Below, in pieces: positions 23,455-34,587 of a stretch of 64,000 nt of DNA. Every line of letters starts with the position of its first letter. Positions within the stretch are counted from its first letter, which is position 1. Under the pieces are notes generated by a model. The model saw only the letters and a program-made list of their open reading frames with translations. It made no database searches and was not told where the DNA came from. Made by a program: the position numbers and the translations under genes. Source of the stretch: Dactylonectria macrodidyma (Eukaryota > Ascomycota > Sordariomycetes > Hypocreales > Nectriaceae); the NCBI GenBank assembly GCA_020744425.1, contig JAGMUV010000003.1, forward strand, positions 124,001 to 188,000, written 5' to 3'.

Positions 23455-24639
23455 ATGTCCATTAAATTCGCAATTAAATTTTCTCTTCTGGCTCTAAACC
23501 AGTTTTCGCGAGTTTGTACTGGTCCAATCGACCATGATTACGACATATCAATGTGCAGTCTCACAGCTGGCGAGCGGTGGGAGTCGCTTGCACCTTTCAG
23601 CGATGGCGCTCGCCAAGAGCACGGCGCAGCAGCCATAGGGCAGAAAATCTATATTATTAGTGGTTTTAAGCTAGGTGGAAATACAAGTGATACCGCCTAT
23701 ACGACCGAAACGATTCAAATCTACGATATCGACACCAACACCTGGTCGGGCGCAGCCCCCATGCCGGTTCCCATGAATCATCCGAACGTAGCTGCCACCA
23801 GCGGCAAGATTTACGTCCTTAGCGGCCTTAGGGGTGAATCCAATAACTCACTCAACGGTCTCGGGGATGCCTTCAAATATGATCCAACAACCAACAATTA
23901 GACCACGCTACCACCTATCCCTAAGGGTACATAGCAAGGTAGCTCAATTGTTAGTGTATACGGCGATGAAATTATCTTGGCCGGAGGAGTACAAAAAATT
24001 GAATACAAGGTCAATGGCGCGGAGGAAACGGTCAATATAGTATCTGCCTTCAATATTCGAACTCATGAATGGAGGAGCTACCCTCAGCTACCGGAGGGCC
24101 GAGAACACGCTGGAGGCGCGATCATGAGCGACAAGTTCTATGTTGTGGGAGGACGGTACTTGAGTCCACTGAACGTTCGTGGTACGGTGTATGTGTTGTC
24201 GCTCAAATCACTACAATGGGATGAGTTGGCACCCATGCCTACTCCACGAGGAGGTATTTCCGTTGCTGCCGTTGGCGAAAGGATTTACACATTTGGTGGC
24301 GAGGGTAATCCGGACCCAAACGCCGGGGACGTTTTCAACCAGACGGAGGTCTACGACGTGCAAGCCAACTGCTGGCAGCAACTGAAGCCAATGGATATTC
24401 CACGGCATGGAACCGCAGCTGTTGCAGTGGGAGGGATCATTTACACCCCGGGGGGTGGTGCCAAAGATGGCATAACTGTGAATGTTCTACGGAGGTGCAT
24501 TTCAAAAGTCATGTCCCGCCAAGGCGCTAAAGCAAGCCTATTGAGCCCCATAAATCGCGCACCGCGATGCCCTCTTAAGGCACCAAACCAGGGCTCTTTT
24601 ACATACCGTTTTGTGATCATATGCGTAAAGGTGCCATAG
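23455..24639 (+). pseudogene. Kelch-repeat (galactose-oxidase-like beta-propeller) gene, broken by two in-frame stops
   Basis: One reading frame carries a weak secretion-type N terminus and then successive kelch units: WESLAPFSDGARQEHGAAAI, GKIYVLSGLRGESNN, REHAGGAIMSDKFYVVGGRY, GGISVAAVGERIYTFGG and RHGTAAVAVGGIIYTPGGG. The frame is interrupted by TAG at 23899-23901, exactly where kelch repeats have Trp (DPTTNN-stop-TTLPPIP), and by TAG at 23932-23934; coding similarity continues in the same frame on both sides. No credible intron removes both without deleting a kelch strand. After about 24475 the sequence no longer looks like the family although it stays open to 24639, so the 3' end is also decayed. 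TGG-to-TAG is what C-to-T mutation at CpA on the other strand produces. Confidence 0.82.
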
Positions 24640-24728
24640 TTTCGCATCCGGTCTCCTGCTTTCATTGGGCTCGGGTTAGTCTCAGCTGACTGAAGAACCT
24701 CGACCTAACGAGCCTCACTGCCACAGAT

Positions 24729-24767
24729 CCAGAGGATATTTCCCAGAGGATATTTCCCAGAGGCTGG
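24729..24767 (+). repeat. Short tandem repeat before the HET gene
   Basis: The 14-base unit AGAGGATATTTCCC occurs twice in a row, followed by a partial third (AGAGG), ending about 25 bp before the HET gene ATG. It would lie in the 5' leader or core promoter. Confidence 0.55.
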
Positions 24768-24792
24768 TCCCATCAGTAAGACGCTACTGGCC

Positions 24793-27012
24793 ATGGCTTC
24801 CGATTCTGAGTTGGGTTCTGACCTGGAAAATTCTTCGCCGTTTTCTGGGGATTCTGGCCTGGGCGAGCATTCTACCTTGGAAGAGTCTCAGCAACTCTGC
24901 GAGGAATGCAAGGTACTGGAATTGAACGATGATATAGCCCCGCTCTCTGGCCTGGATCCATCGCAGCTTAGCCGTTCCGGGGAGAATGACGACGAATGGT
25001 ACATCGACCTCGGCTGGAAGGCGCGACGCCCCCTTCTGAAGGCGTCTAAAGATGCCTGTTGCTTCTGTAGGCTCTTGCAGGGTATCCCGGATTCTTCCGA
25101 GTTCAAAGAGAAGTTGGAGATGGCGGTGCCCCAAGAGTACAGGCGACCTTGGCCATGGAATCGCTATATACGAGCACCCCCTTGCTCTCTCCGCTACGTT
25201 GTCCAACGCAACAGCAACGGCGTATGTATCATCTCGTGTCTTCGGCTTATGGTCGATGTTCAGGATTTTCTGAAGCCTCAGTACGAGTCAGAAGTCCAAC
25301 GAACGAGCCGTGATCTGCTAGCATTGAAGGGCTTTTATATCGACATGCCCATCGTTTCTCCAACCGAAGCTGGAACAACTGTGCTTCCTCCATGCTTTTC
25401 ACCGCGAGGCCACCTCGAGCCCGGGAACATAGAGTGGGCACAAGAACAAATTCAGTCGTGTATCTGGCACCAACACGAAATCGACAAACCGGACTTTGTG
25501 CCCAAGCGACTAATGAGAGTCGATGGGGACGAACTCTTCCTCGTCGAGAGCGTCTCAAATGCAGAGACAAAGTGCTATGCTGCACTCACATACTGCTGGG
25601 GCCCTAAGGAACATGCAAGGAAACAGCTCAAAACTTACAGAAGAAATCTAAAGGAGCATCAGAGAGATATTTCTGAATTGCAGTTACCGGCCGTTGTCCA
25701 AAACGCCGTGTCTGTTACCAGGGCGCTCTCTATTCCTTACCTCTGGGTTGATGCCCTATGCATCCTCCAGGACGATATCAAGAGCCCAGATCACCAAGGA
25801 GGTTCAGACTGGGATGAACAGTGCAAACACATGGGGGATATTTATGGCGGCGCATATGTGACCATCGCTGCTGCGGCTTCCGAAAACTGCGAAGAGGGCT
25901 TTCTAAACAGAATGAAGAGGGTCTTGGTGCCCTTCCGATTCAAAGACGGCTCTACGCCCATTTCGTTTGGCATTCATCCGCGATTTATAAATGAATCCAT
26001 CGACAATGAATTGACATGGGCGACAAGGGGCTGGACATTTCAAGAACGCTTGACTTCCACCCGGTTACTACTTTTCGGTCCCAACAGGGTTCATTTCCAG
26101 TGTCCCCACTCCATAGGCGGTACCTGGGGCTCCGAGGACTCTCCCATGTTGAACACCACTATTCTGCGGCAGTTACAAAACCCATATCTTATATGGGCCA
26201 TGATAGCCGAAGACTTTAGTCAGCGGGGCCTGAAGTTTACCCTGGCAACTGACGTCTTGCCCAGTCTTTCTGGCATCGCCCGTCTTTTCCAGGAGCGGCT
26301 GGAAGACGACTATCTTGCTGGTCACTGGAAGGGAGATCTTCACCAAAGCTTGATATGGACCCTCGATGAATCGCGAACAGAGAACCTCAGCTATCAAGAC
26401 ATTCTCGAGCAACTCAAACACCCTCATCAGTACTTGGCGCCCTCCTGGAGTTGGATTGGCCAACCGTCTGGCGTTCAGTTCGACCTACGTCTGTCTAGAC
26501 AGGTAGTTTCCGAGACTCGGCCAGAGTGTGACATTATTGACGCTTGCGTAAGTGTTCAGGGAGACAATCCGCTTGGACAGGTGACCGGTGGCTATCTTGA
26601 AATGTCGGCACGAATTTTCGAGTGGGCACGAGGGCTATCTAGTGACATGCCACGTGATCCTGTGAGCGATTGGTTTTCGCTAGGTAGAGAAGATGAATAT
26701 CTTCTAGACTTCAAGCCTGATTGCAATCTAGCTGAGAGTTGTCAGGGAGAAAGCCGGCCCAACCCACCAATCGGTTTCTTGCTGATCGGTAGTGGTGTGT
26801 TTGCTGTGGACCACATCGTTTCGGTGCTCCTTCATGGGCGGATAGCGACCTATCATGCACATGGAGGAACAACAGAGTGTGACGAATGGATGGGTGAGAC
26901 GATTGCTGTGGGTGTTGCCCTCTACTTACATTGCAAAAGGCTTACGTCGGATAGGAAATTTCAAACCGGTCCCCTGGTGCTACAAAGAACCGAACGGCTT
27001 ACGGCCTCATGA
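24793..27012 (+). CDS. HET-domain (heterokaryon incompatibility) protein
   Basis: Single-exon 739-residue protein. By family, the HET domain triggers growth arrest or cell death on non-self recognition; it is TIR-related in fold. Family blocks are in order. YAALTYCWGP near residue 262 is HET block 1. IPYLWVDALCILQDD near 315 and MGDIYGGAYVTIAAAASENC near 350 form block 2. ELTWATRGWTFQERLTSTRL near 410 is block 3. An N-terminal acidic region plus a Cys-rich CCFCRLL segment precedes the domain, as is common in NACHT-less HET proteins. The late part (YLAPSWSWIG) is the usual closing W-S-W motif. No frame damage. ATG 24793 sits in CCATGG context. No partner (ankyrin, WD, NLR) domain is fused, so it is a HET-only protein. 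Confidence 0.93.
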   Translation: MASDSELGSDLENSSPFSGDSGLGEHSTLEESQQLCEECKVLELNDDIAPLSGLDPSQLSRSGENDDEWYIDLGWKARRPLLKASKDACCFCRLLQGIPDSSEFKEKLEMAVPQEYRRPWPWNRYIRAPPCSLRYVVQRNSNGVCIISCLRLMVDVQDFLKPQYESEVQRTSRDLLALKGFYIDMPIVSPTEAGTTVLPPCFSPRGHLEPGNIEWAQEQIQSCIWHQHEIDKPDFVPKRLMRVDGDELFLVESVSNAETKCYAALTYCWGPKEHARKQLKTYRRNLKEHQRDISELQLPAVVQNAVSVTRALSIPYLWVDALCILQDDIKSPDHQGGSDWDEQCKHMGDIYGGAYVTIAAAASENCEEGFLNRMKRVLVPFRFKDGSTPISFGIHPRFINESIDNELTWATRGWTFQERLTSTRLLLFGPNRVHFQCPHSIGGTWGSEDSPMLNTTILRQLQNPYLIWAMIAEDFSQRGLKFTLATDVLPSLSGIARLFQERLEDDYLAGHWKGDLHQSLIWTLDESRTENLSYQDILEQLKHPHQYLAPSWSWIGQPSGVQFDLRLSRQVVSETRPECDIIDACVSVQGDNPLGQVTGGYLEMSARIFEWARGLSSDMPRDPVSDWFSLGREDEYLLDFKPDCNLAESCQGESRPNPPIGFLLIGSGVFAVDHIVSVLLHGRIATYHAHGGTTECDEWMGETIAVGVALYLHCKRLTSDRKFQTGPLVLQRTERLTAS

Positions 27013-29234
27013 TAACTCCAGCTGAGTCGCTGGGGGAGTTTTACCGAGTTGGTGCTTTTATTTCCATGTATCGCGAGGCTGGAGGGCTCCGCCTATTTGA
27101 GTCTTGCGAGAAGCAGACAGTAAGGGTTATTTAAATATCACCAACTTCTTATGTAACTCACATAGTTTTGAAAGCGATGCTATTAATTGATCTTTCTTTT
27201 CCTTTTATTTTGCGCAGAACGTTTCCTTAGGTTAGCAGAATATATATTACAGATTCATTCTCAAGCAAATAGCGAACTTCTATATCACCTCCTTTCTAAA
27301 GGCTTACGAATTCGCCCACTCAGTAGAGGGGATAGCGATTCGGCCATTGCCGAACCTGCTCTGATCCGCCGGCTACGTATTAAGTCTGTAACCTCGAGTG
27401 TTAACTCTGGTATGGGAGAGACGTGTGCGTTCCTGACTAGGTCATGGAAGAGCAGCCGCCCGACCGCGTGGGCCAGGGAATCCAGTCCCCTCCGCTATCT
27501 GTACGAAAAGGAATCTGACTTTGGAAGACGCTGATGGAATCTATTTCTTTCGCTTAACGCCAGACTAGACGGAGTGGGTGGGATTGGACTGTCTAGAACG
27601 CCTGGCTCGCGGACGTGCCAACCCGCTCAAAATACTCTTTGAAGCGATCAATTGCGGCCGGGTTGTGTTTCAATAGATCTAGGGTCTTGTGACGGTTACT
27701 CACAGTAACGGGCACCTAGACTGCTACGCCACAGGGCAAAAGATTGGGCCTTGATCGCAATTGTAGCAATCAAGCAGGTGCGCCAGCTGCCTTATAGAGC
27801 TTACGGGGGACCAAGCCGTAACAGGTCCGACGCAGATAGCGCAACACCGTCGGCATCACTGTCTTGTCCTTTGCCGTCGTAGTGACCAAGCTAGACAAGA
27901 CATGTCTAACAGTGTCCCGCGGGCTCAGACCACCCAACTCGTAACACTAAAATGAGCACCCCTTCAGTTGTAAAACCTGTAATATGAACACAAACCTGTA
28001 TCACAGTTCAATCAGAATTATAGCACAAAACCCACTGAGCTGAGAAACAGGCAATTTCACAGAGCCGTCAGGACTACGTGGCTTTCCTGTGGTCTGACCG
28101 TGCTGACAGAAGTCATGCCGTTTTGGTGGAAATATTTTGCGAGCAACTTCTGGGTGAGCTTTTGACCATAACCACGATGCAAGCGCGGCGGCTTTGGGGG
28201 CACATGGTACTGGAACCGTTATCCTGGCCCGACCTGTTCTGATACTCATGTGCCGATGAGGATTGAGGTTACATTAGCTTGTCACGAGCCACGATTGTCT
28301 GTAGGGTCTGATTGGGTGTATGTCTGTTCTTGATTGCGTCAAGTCCCCACTCTGAGTCCCTGTACACCCTTTATGCTGTAGTGTTGGATACGCGATGTGT
28401 CTTTAGTAAAGATTAGGTATAGCTAGATAAATATAGATTAATTCTTAATGATATGTTTGGTTGTTCGTTTTGTTCTTGTTCTCGTTTCAACTTTCCTCTA
28501 GAGCGGGGTTTAATCATCATCTTCAGCCATAGGTGCAAATATCCCAGTATTCTAATACCTGAATAACCTCCTTGATGCATTACATAGCCACAATCTAACA
28601 TCTTAGTCATAAGGTGTGGGATTGACCCAAAAACCCCTCACCGGAAACAGGGGCCTGGAAGCATCCTAGATCCTATAATGAATATGGATGCAATCATCAT
28701 CTTTGGTCTCCACAGTTGACCTTCCATTGAATTGGCCGTATCGGATCCATCATAACTACCTTTTGTCGGACCTGTTGACTAGATGGGGACTAGCTCAGTC
28801 AGCCTTTACCATATCTCTCCAATAAGCCTTGGCTTGTAACCCTCCACGACGTATCGGCAACTGTTTGTCGGTTTGCACGTACTGGATGCGGTGAGCAATA
28901 CCGACAACATTTGGTAAGAACGTGGGTCAGAATGATCAAGATACTTTTGACTCACCAAGACATGTACATCATCATGGCTGAAGTGCTGATTGGACAATTG
29001 TCTATCTCTTTCTAGTTGAGGTCGAAGCCCAGCAATCGAGACCATGAAGTAATGACTGAAGATTGAAGACTGGAGCTTATCTGGGCTCTCGCATTACGCC
29101 GTGCGACTTAGGTTTAGCATCGCATGGTAGCCAGAGTACAATTCCAGGCTACATCTTATCGCTAGTACACTGACGACTATATATTATCCTATACCTGTCT
29201 CGGGTTCTTAAATCTTCTTGTCTTATCGCGCTCT
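27013..29234. other. 2.2-kb gene-free stretch
   Basis: No intact gene supported on either strand. Patches are AT-rich (27120-27290, 28400-28500). Short open frames at 27187-27534 and 28001-28249 have no family resemblance. No tRNA-like cloverleaf or terminal repeat was recognised. The last 60 bp are the leader of the permease gene. Confidence 0.5.
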
Positions 29235-29291
29235 ATGAACAATCTTCTATCTTACCTTTGCTTTCACACTTCTGCTCGATTTTTATTCAAT

Positions 29292-30774
29292 ATGTATGAC
29301 GATCCTGAAGCTAGCCTCTCAGCGAGTGGTCCTGATGATCAAGTCATGATGTCCAAGCCACACAAGCCCGAGAGTGGCGACATGGTTAAGCGCATGTCAA
29401 CCGAATTGGAGGGCCAGTCTAGGGAGATTAGACAAAAGACCACCGAAGGCGACGCCCATTTCCATCGCTTGGGCTGGAAGCGTTTGACAGTCGTCCTGAT
29501 CGTTGAGGCCATCGCCCTCGGCTGTCTGTCTCTTCCAGCAGCCTTTGCAACACTGGGTATGTTCGCTGGCGTATTCTTGACCGTCACGATTGGCCTGATT
29601 GCCATTTATACCAGCTACATCATTGGCCAGGTCAAGATCAAAATGCCAGAGATATCACACTATGCGGATGTTGGTCGAGCAATGGGTGCCAAGATCGGTT
29701 TCCCGCGGACATGCTACGAGATCATGGGCGCCATGTTCTGTCTGCAACTGATCTTTCTCACTGGCTCGCATTGCCTTACCGGTACCATTGCCTTCCTCAA
29801 CATTACCGATAATTCAACCTGCTCTCTCGTTTTTGGAGGCGTTTCTGGAGTTATTCTTCTGTTATTAGCTGTCCCTCCATCCTTCACTGAAGTCGCCATT
29901 CTCGGATACATTGACTTCGCCTCCATCGTCACTGCTGTCGGCATCACCATGATCACGACGGGAATACATTCGCAGAACAAGCCGAGCGACTGGTCAGCCT
30001 GGCCCAAAGAAGGCACTGGACTCGCAGACGCCTTCATCGTAATTACCAATATTGTGTTCGCATACTCTTTCGCCATTTGCCAATTCTCGTTCATGGATGA
30101 AATGCATACGCCAACAGACTATGTTAAGTCTATCTGGACTCTCGGTCTCCTTGAGATTGTTATGTATACTCTCACTGGAGCCGTGGTATACTCGTTCGTT
30201 GGTCAAGACGTTGCTTCCCCTGCCTTATTATCGAATGGAAGTCTTATCGCTAAGATCTCTTTTGGGGTTGCCCTACCTGTCATCTATATTTCTGGGTCGA
30301 TTGGTACTACCGTGGCTGCCCGCTATATCCACGGCCGAATCTTCAGGGACACTGTGGCCTTCTACGTCAATACTACTAAAGGCTGGGTCACCTGGCTCAC
30401 AACTGTCATCATCTTGACGGTTATCGGATGGGTAATTGCCGAATCTATCCCTTTCTTCTCAGACCTTCTGTCAATTATCTCGGCACTCTTTATATCAGGG
30501 TTCTCCTTCTATTTCCCTGGTTTGATGTGGTTTCTCTTCCTACAGGAGGGTCCCTGGTATCGAAGGGAGAATATTTTGATGGCTCTTGGATCAGGTTTCG
30601 CGGTTCTATTCGGTTTGATTGTCCTGGTCGGTGGCCTGTATGCATCGGTACATGACATTGTGAGTTATTTCCTCTCTTTCTTATTGTCGTGCGCAAAGAT
30701 TAATGTCAGATTAGATCCGTCGATTCGACGACGGTAGAATCGGTGGAGTATTTACCTGCGCGCCACTAGGGTAA
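29292..30774 (+). CDS. Amino-acid permease, AAAP/Mtr-like family
   Basis: Plasma-membrane proton-coupled uptake of neutral/aromatic amino acids by family. Exon 1 29292-30659, a 55-nt phase-0 intron (GTGAGT...GATTAG, 30660-30714), exon 2 30715-30774; 475 residues. Exon 2 adds IRRFDDGRIGGVFTCAPLG, the typical Mtr-like C terminus, which selects this acceptor over one 5 bp upstream. About eleven hydrophobic segments are visible, starting with LTVVLIVEAIALGCLSLPAAF (TM1 with the conserved glycine/proline break) and including IVFAYSFAICQFSFMDEM (TM6). An in-frame ATG at 29235 would add 19 residues that look like translated pyrimidine-rich leader, so 29292 is preferred. No neighbouring pathway genes except RidA, transcribed from the opposite direction. 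Confidence 0.92.
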
Positions 30775-31291
30775 TTCCTGACGTTTGCAGTGCAGAGATG
30801 GGGATTGATGATCAGGATTCCGAGGGCTAGGCGCACAGCCTCCAACCAATATCTACTGTAATGTACAGCAATTGTTGCGAGATGAGTTGAGTTGTTTGAC
30901 TTCCATGTCATGCGGAGGCGAACACTGACGACTCGCGGTTTTGAGTGGAGTGGGGATCACTTATTCCATGTCCATATTGCCGATAGGCTTGTAAATGAAG
31001 CTTCTGTGATGTACTCTGGCTATCATCACCCGAGTATAATACAAAAACAAGACTGTTTAGCTAGTACGGACTCAAAGTCACTCTACAAATCACCACGAGA
31101 TATGCGAAAGAGCTTCATAATGGCTGAAGTATATTGCACTCAGCGAATTTACTACAAGGTTTCTTTTGTTGAGATTATGCCCATAACGCAGACAGGAGCG
31201 CAAGATCCTCAGTTTTAATAATCTCACGCCGATAGGTGGTGTTTTCCTTATTCCTATCTATTTCTCAGCCATAAATCCTGTCTCTGCATCC
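30775..31291. other. Convergent 3' flanks of the permease and RidA genes
   Basis: No exon or repeat recognised in about 500 bp; a 108-codon open frame at 30892-31218 lacks family resemblance and overlaps likely 3' UTR. Confidence 0.45.
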
Positions 31292-31806
31292 TCAAATGTG
31301 GGCGGTTGCCTCGATCTCAACGTCGGCACCGAAGGGAAGCTCTTTCACTGCAACGCATGTACGGACCTACTCGGCGAAGCACGGTTAGCCGTCAGGTACA
31401 CCAGGATTCGTAGACTGGCTATTATATTCTTACTGGGCGGACCCCATCACAGAATACCTTCTCGTAGGCAATATTCATCTCGTTGAAATTCTTCATGTCG
31501 TCGAGCCAAACATTGACCTTGACAACATTGTTGATGCTCGTGCCAGCCTTTTCCAGAATGTTGGTGATGTTGGTCAGAATTTGGGTCTTGATGCCACGTC
31601 AGAAATATGCTTGAAATCGTAGACTCTAGGAATACACTTACGGTCCTGTCGGCAACTGTGCCCTCGACAAACTTTCCAGTAGCAGGTGATATAGGCAATA
31701 TGCCGGAAACAAAAACGAAGTCACCGACCTTCACACCCTGGGAGAGGCAGGGCATGGGTGCGGGAGACTTGTCGGTCAAAACAACTTCCTTGGTCAGAGG
31801 GGCCAT
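31292..31806 (-). CDS. RidA/YjgF/UK114-family enamine/imine deaminase
   Basis: Hydrolyses reactive enamines/imines released by PLP enzymes; small trimeric cytosolic or mitochondrial protein by family. Three exons: 31806-31642, 31586-31434 and 31366-31292, with introns of 55 and 67 nt, give 130 residues, the normal length. Visible marks: VKVGDFVFVSGILPISPATG near the N terminus, ILTNITNILEKAGTSINNVV (helix), VWLDDMKNFNEMNIAYEKVF, and RTCVAVKELPFGADVEIEA at the end, where the conserved Arg that binds the substrate carboxylate and the late Glu are both present. Its position beside an amino-acid permease fits amino-acid metabolism but may be coincidence. Confidence 0.93.
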
Positions 31807-32202
31807 TTTGGAATGCTGCAGTGTACGTTGTATATATCTTCGATGTCAAAGGGATTCGAGGAGACCGGTGCTGTAAGAAATGTAGGTTGTTGTCGGGGGT
31901 CTTAAAAAAAAATTGGTGCGTTGATAGGGTATGAACAAAGAGGCATCCATGAGGCTTCTATCCAGTTAGCAAAGACGGAAGAGGAGAGCAAATATGACAA
32001 AGAAGGTAAAAAAAATGAAGTAGCTGGGATCGCTCCTTCTTCCAACAATTTGGACTACTCTAGTCCGTACTCGGTAATCATCAACAGTGTCATACAGCTC
32101 TTCTCCTTGCATGTCGCTTCGGATTCCCAATTTGGTGTGCGGCTACGACGGACACACCACCCCGGACAGACCCAGTGCCCCGCTAAATCCGAATATACAG
32201 TA
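31807..32202. other. Promoter region of the RidA gene
   Basis: About 400 bp between the RidA start and the miniature transposon. No coding exon; a 113-codon open frame crosses into the transposon end and is not credible. Confidence 0.45.
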
Positions 32203-32629
32203 ACGTATATGATAAGCATGCCGGTCAAACAAGCTTGCCAGACACTCATACTGTACAGCTAAAAGCAATAATATCACATTTTTAAAATAAGCTATATAAT
32301 TATTAAAAATATAAAAAAATCATTTTTAGATATTTAAAGAAAAAGAAAATAGTATAGTATTTTTCTTAAATTTTTAATTAGCTTATTATATATAAAATTA
32401 AAAAGATATATAGTGCGAATAGGTTTTTTCTTAATAACTTTATTTAAAAAAATAAGTAAAATTTTATAAAAAGTTTTTATATAAGTTATTATATAATTAG
32501 CCTATATATTAAGTTTCAGATATTTTAAGTATAGTTTAGATTTTTAAGAATTTTTTAAAAATTGTAATTCAAGGTATAAAATATGAGTGACCGGTATACT
32601 TGTTTGACTGGCATGCTTATCATGTACGT
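32203..32629. mobile_element. Miniature inverted-repeat transposable element (Tc1/mariner-pogo type)
   Basis: Two 31-bp terminal inverted repeats face each other: 32203-32233 (starts ACGTATATGATAAGC, ends GTCAAACAAG) and 32599-32629 (its reverse complement with two differences). The element is flanked on both sides by TA (32201-32202 and 32630-32631), the target duplication of Tc1/mariner and pogo elements. The 427-bp element has no coding capacity; its interior is extremely AT- and TpA-rich (32270-32580), suggesting C-to-T decay. No transposase in the window has matching ends. Confidence 0.88.
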
Positions 32630-32761
32630 TAAGTGTTAAAAAGTTTTGATCTAAAATCATATAACTTACCGCAGCGGTCATTGCTAAAAATTAACTAATC
32701 CCATTACGTCAAAAATCTCATATTGGAAACTTCCCTCCTCAAGCGCTGTCATCACATACCG

Positions 32762-34385
32762 CTATTTAATCCAATCCTGCAACCAAGGCCCAACGCGGGC
32801 ATCGGAAGAATGCAATATCGTGGGTAGAAACAGTGAAGAAAATCCAATAATATACCTATTTAACCTTAGGCACTCATCCCAGCCGGGGCCTGCAGCTATC
32901 CGGGCCAGTAAGAGAGCCCATGAGTCCGCGTCTTGATTGACGGAATGGGGTTGGAGTGATGGGTGGATCTCGGGACTGTTGACCGCACACGAACAAAGTA
33001 ACAGTCGAGAAAGAATGTAGTATGCGTAATTGATCGCAGACTGGTGGGAAGTAAATCGCAAAGGCCGCACCTCAAAGGGTAGATCATCAGCAGGAAATGC
33101 GGAGCCGGGCGGTTCTACAAATGTCTCAATGAGCAGCTCAGAGAGTGGTAGTCGTCGATGCCAACGGTCGAGTGTGGCAGAGAAGTAACCGCAGATGCTG
33201 ACAATACACCAGAAGCAGGAAGACGGGCATCAGTGCCAGTACCAGAGCCAGCAGCGCTCGAGTTATCCCACTGAGAAAGAAAGGCAACTGAAGCTAAGCG
33301 GCAACATTCGCACAGAGCAGCCATGGTGATTGATCGAGAATCTTGGGCTTTTTCAAGAACAGATGTGAGCCATGGCGAGCATGCCATAGATGGGTTGCGA
33401 CGGTGATAGTCCGGGGTACTGTAGTGAAACCGAAGCCATTAGTTTTAAGCCCTGACTCAGGTCCAATTCGCGATATGTTAGCACGTTAAGTAATGTGGCC
33501 GGGTAACTGTATTCATCATATGGCATAAGGGAGGCAATGTGTATTCCACACATCAGAATAGAAGATGAGTTGCCCGCAAGTCTGAGCCGCTTCGAATAAC
33601 AAGCGGTGGTGCTTATCCAGGGGCAAACCCAGGTTTGATTTAGGAACGTATCAGTAGAAGTGTCGGCCAGGGTGATAAGACAATTGCCTGCACGTGGTAA
33701 TGCGTTGTCATCTGAATTCCCTGGGCTGTCCTCTGAACCGTCCTCACCTGACTGTTCAAGGCCGCAGATGCTTATAGGAAACTGCGAACTGATGCAATCA
33801 TCGTGAATGGTGTTTAAAATCGGGATTGCTGGCGTGGTGGCAAGACCCGGGTTACTGATCTGGCCCACCCAATCGTTCGAAGGAACCGGTGGCCTCAAAG
33901 CAATGATCATGCTGGTTGTCCAGAGATTTCATTCGGGTGGGGTCGGTTGGTCCCGCGACATAGCTGGGCAAGAATGTGCTACTCGCGGACACCCCATCTC
34001 GGTCGATTTCTGGTCTTTTGGGCGCCTCTCCAAAGTGCTCCAAGGACTGGGCGCTCAACCCGGACTCGGCTGGAGCGGGATCCGGACCCTCTCGCCGGGG
34101 AACGGTAGTGACGGGTGAGGAAGGGTTCGGTAAGCTGGAACCAGGATCGTAGTCAAGGATGACTGTGCGGAAAGTCAGCTTCCGAGGAGGCTGCTGGCAT
34201 CGTTTGCCGAGTCAATGGCAGTTGGAACACGGCCGCTTCTCGTCGCACTACGCCAAATGGGTCAGCTGCTAGTCTATGGGCTCTTTGCGATCAAAACTAA
34301 ATGACACCTAGGTCTACTGTAGTTGAGCTTTGGCTGATTTCTGAGTAGAGGCCGCTTTACCGGATCCGGAGAACGGGTGCGACAT
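32762..34385 (-). pseudogene. Zn2Cys6 transcription-factor gene, decayed
   Basis: The minus strand starts with MSHPFSGSGKAASTQKSAKA (ATG 34385). After an acceptor at 34248 it reads CDEKRPCSNCH-stop-LGKRC: the second half of a Zn2Cys6 cluster with exact spacing but TGA at 34214-34212 in place of an inner residue. The first half (CxxC) is replaced by stops in all useful frames. Downstream, coding similarity moves between frames: RMKSLDNQHDHC, then IALRPPVPSNDWVGQISNPG in another frame, then FSATLDRWHRRLPLSELL joined to RPLRFTSHQSAINYAYYIL. It ends in the typical C6-factor tail DECLRLNRYIIGFSSLF and GPWLQDWIK at 32762. Introns explain some frame changes but not the stop inside the zinc cluster, so the DNA-binding domain is dead. 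The tail is well preserved, suggesting recent loss. Confidence 0.7.
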
Positions 34386-34587
34386 GATGGAGCCACCGCC
34401 CATATCGCCACTGGCAATCACAGGCAAAGATCAGAGGCACGGATCCAACGCGCGACAACGCAAATACTACTCCTCGCCGCGTCCTCTAAATCATGCTGTA
34501 TAAGACAAAGGAGCACCTCATCAGGGCAAAGACCCATACGGCGGGATTGCACTGTTAAATCGCGCGCTACTCTCGTGATTTCTCATT

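Noticed and set aside
28001..28249. 82-codon minus-strand frame in the gene-free stretch
   Set aside because: No recognised motif, no intron signals or neighbours to support it; treated as chance.
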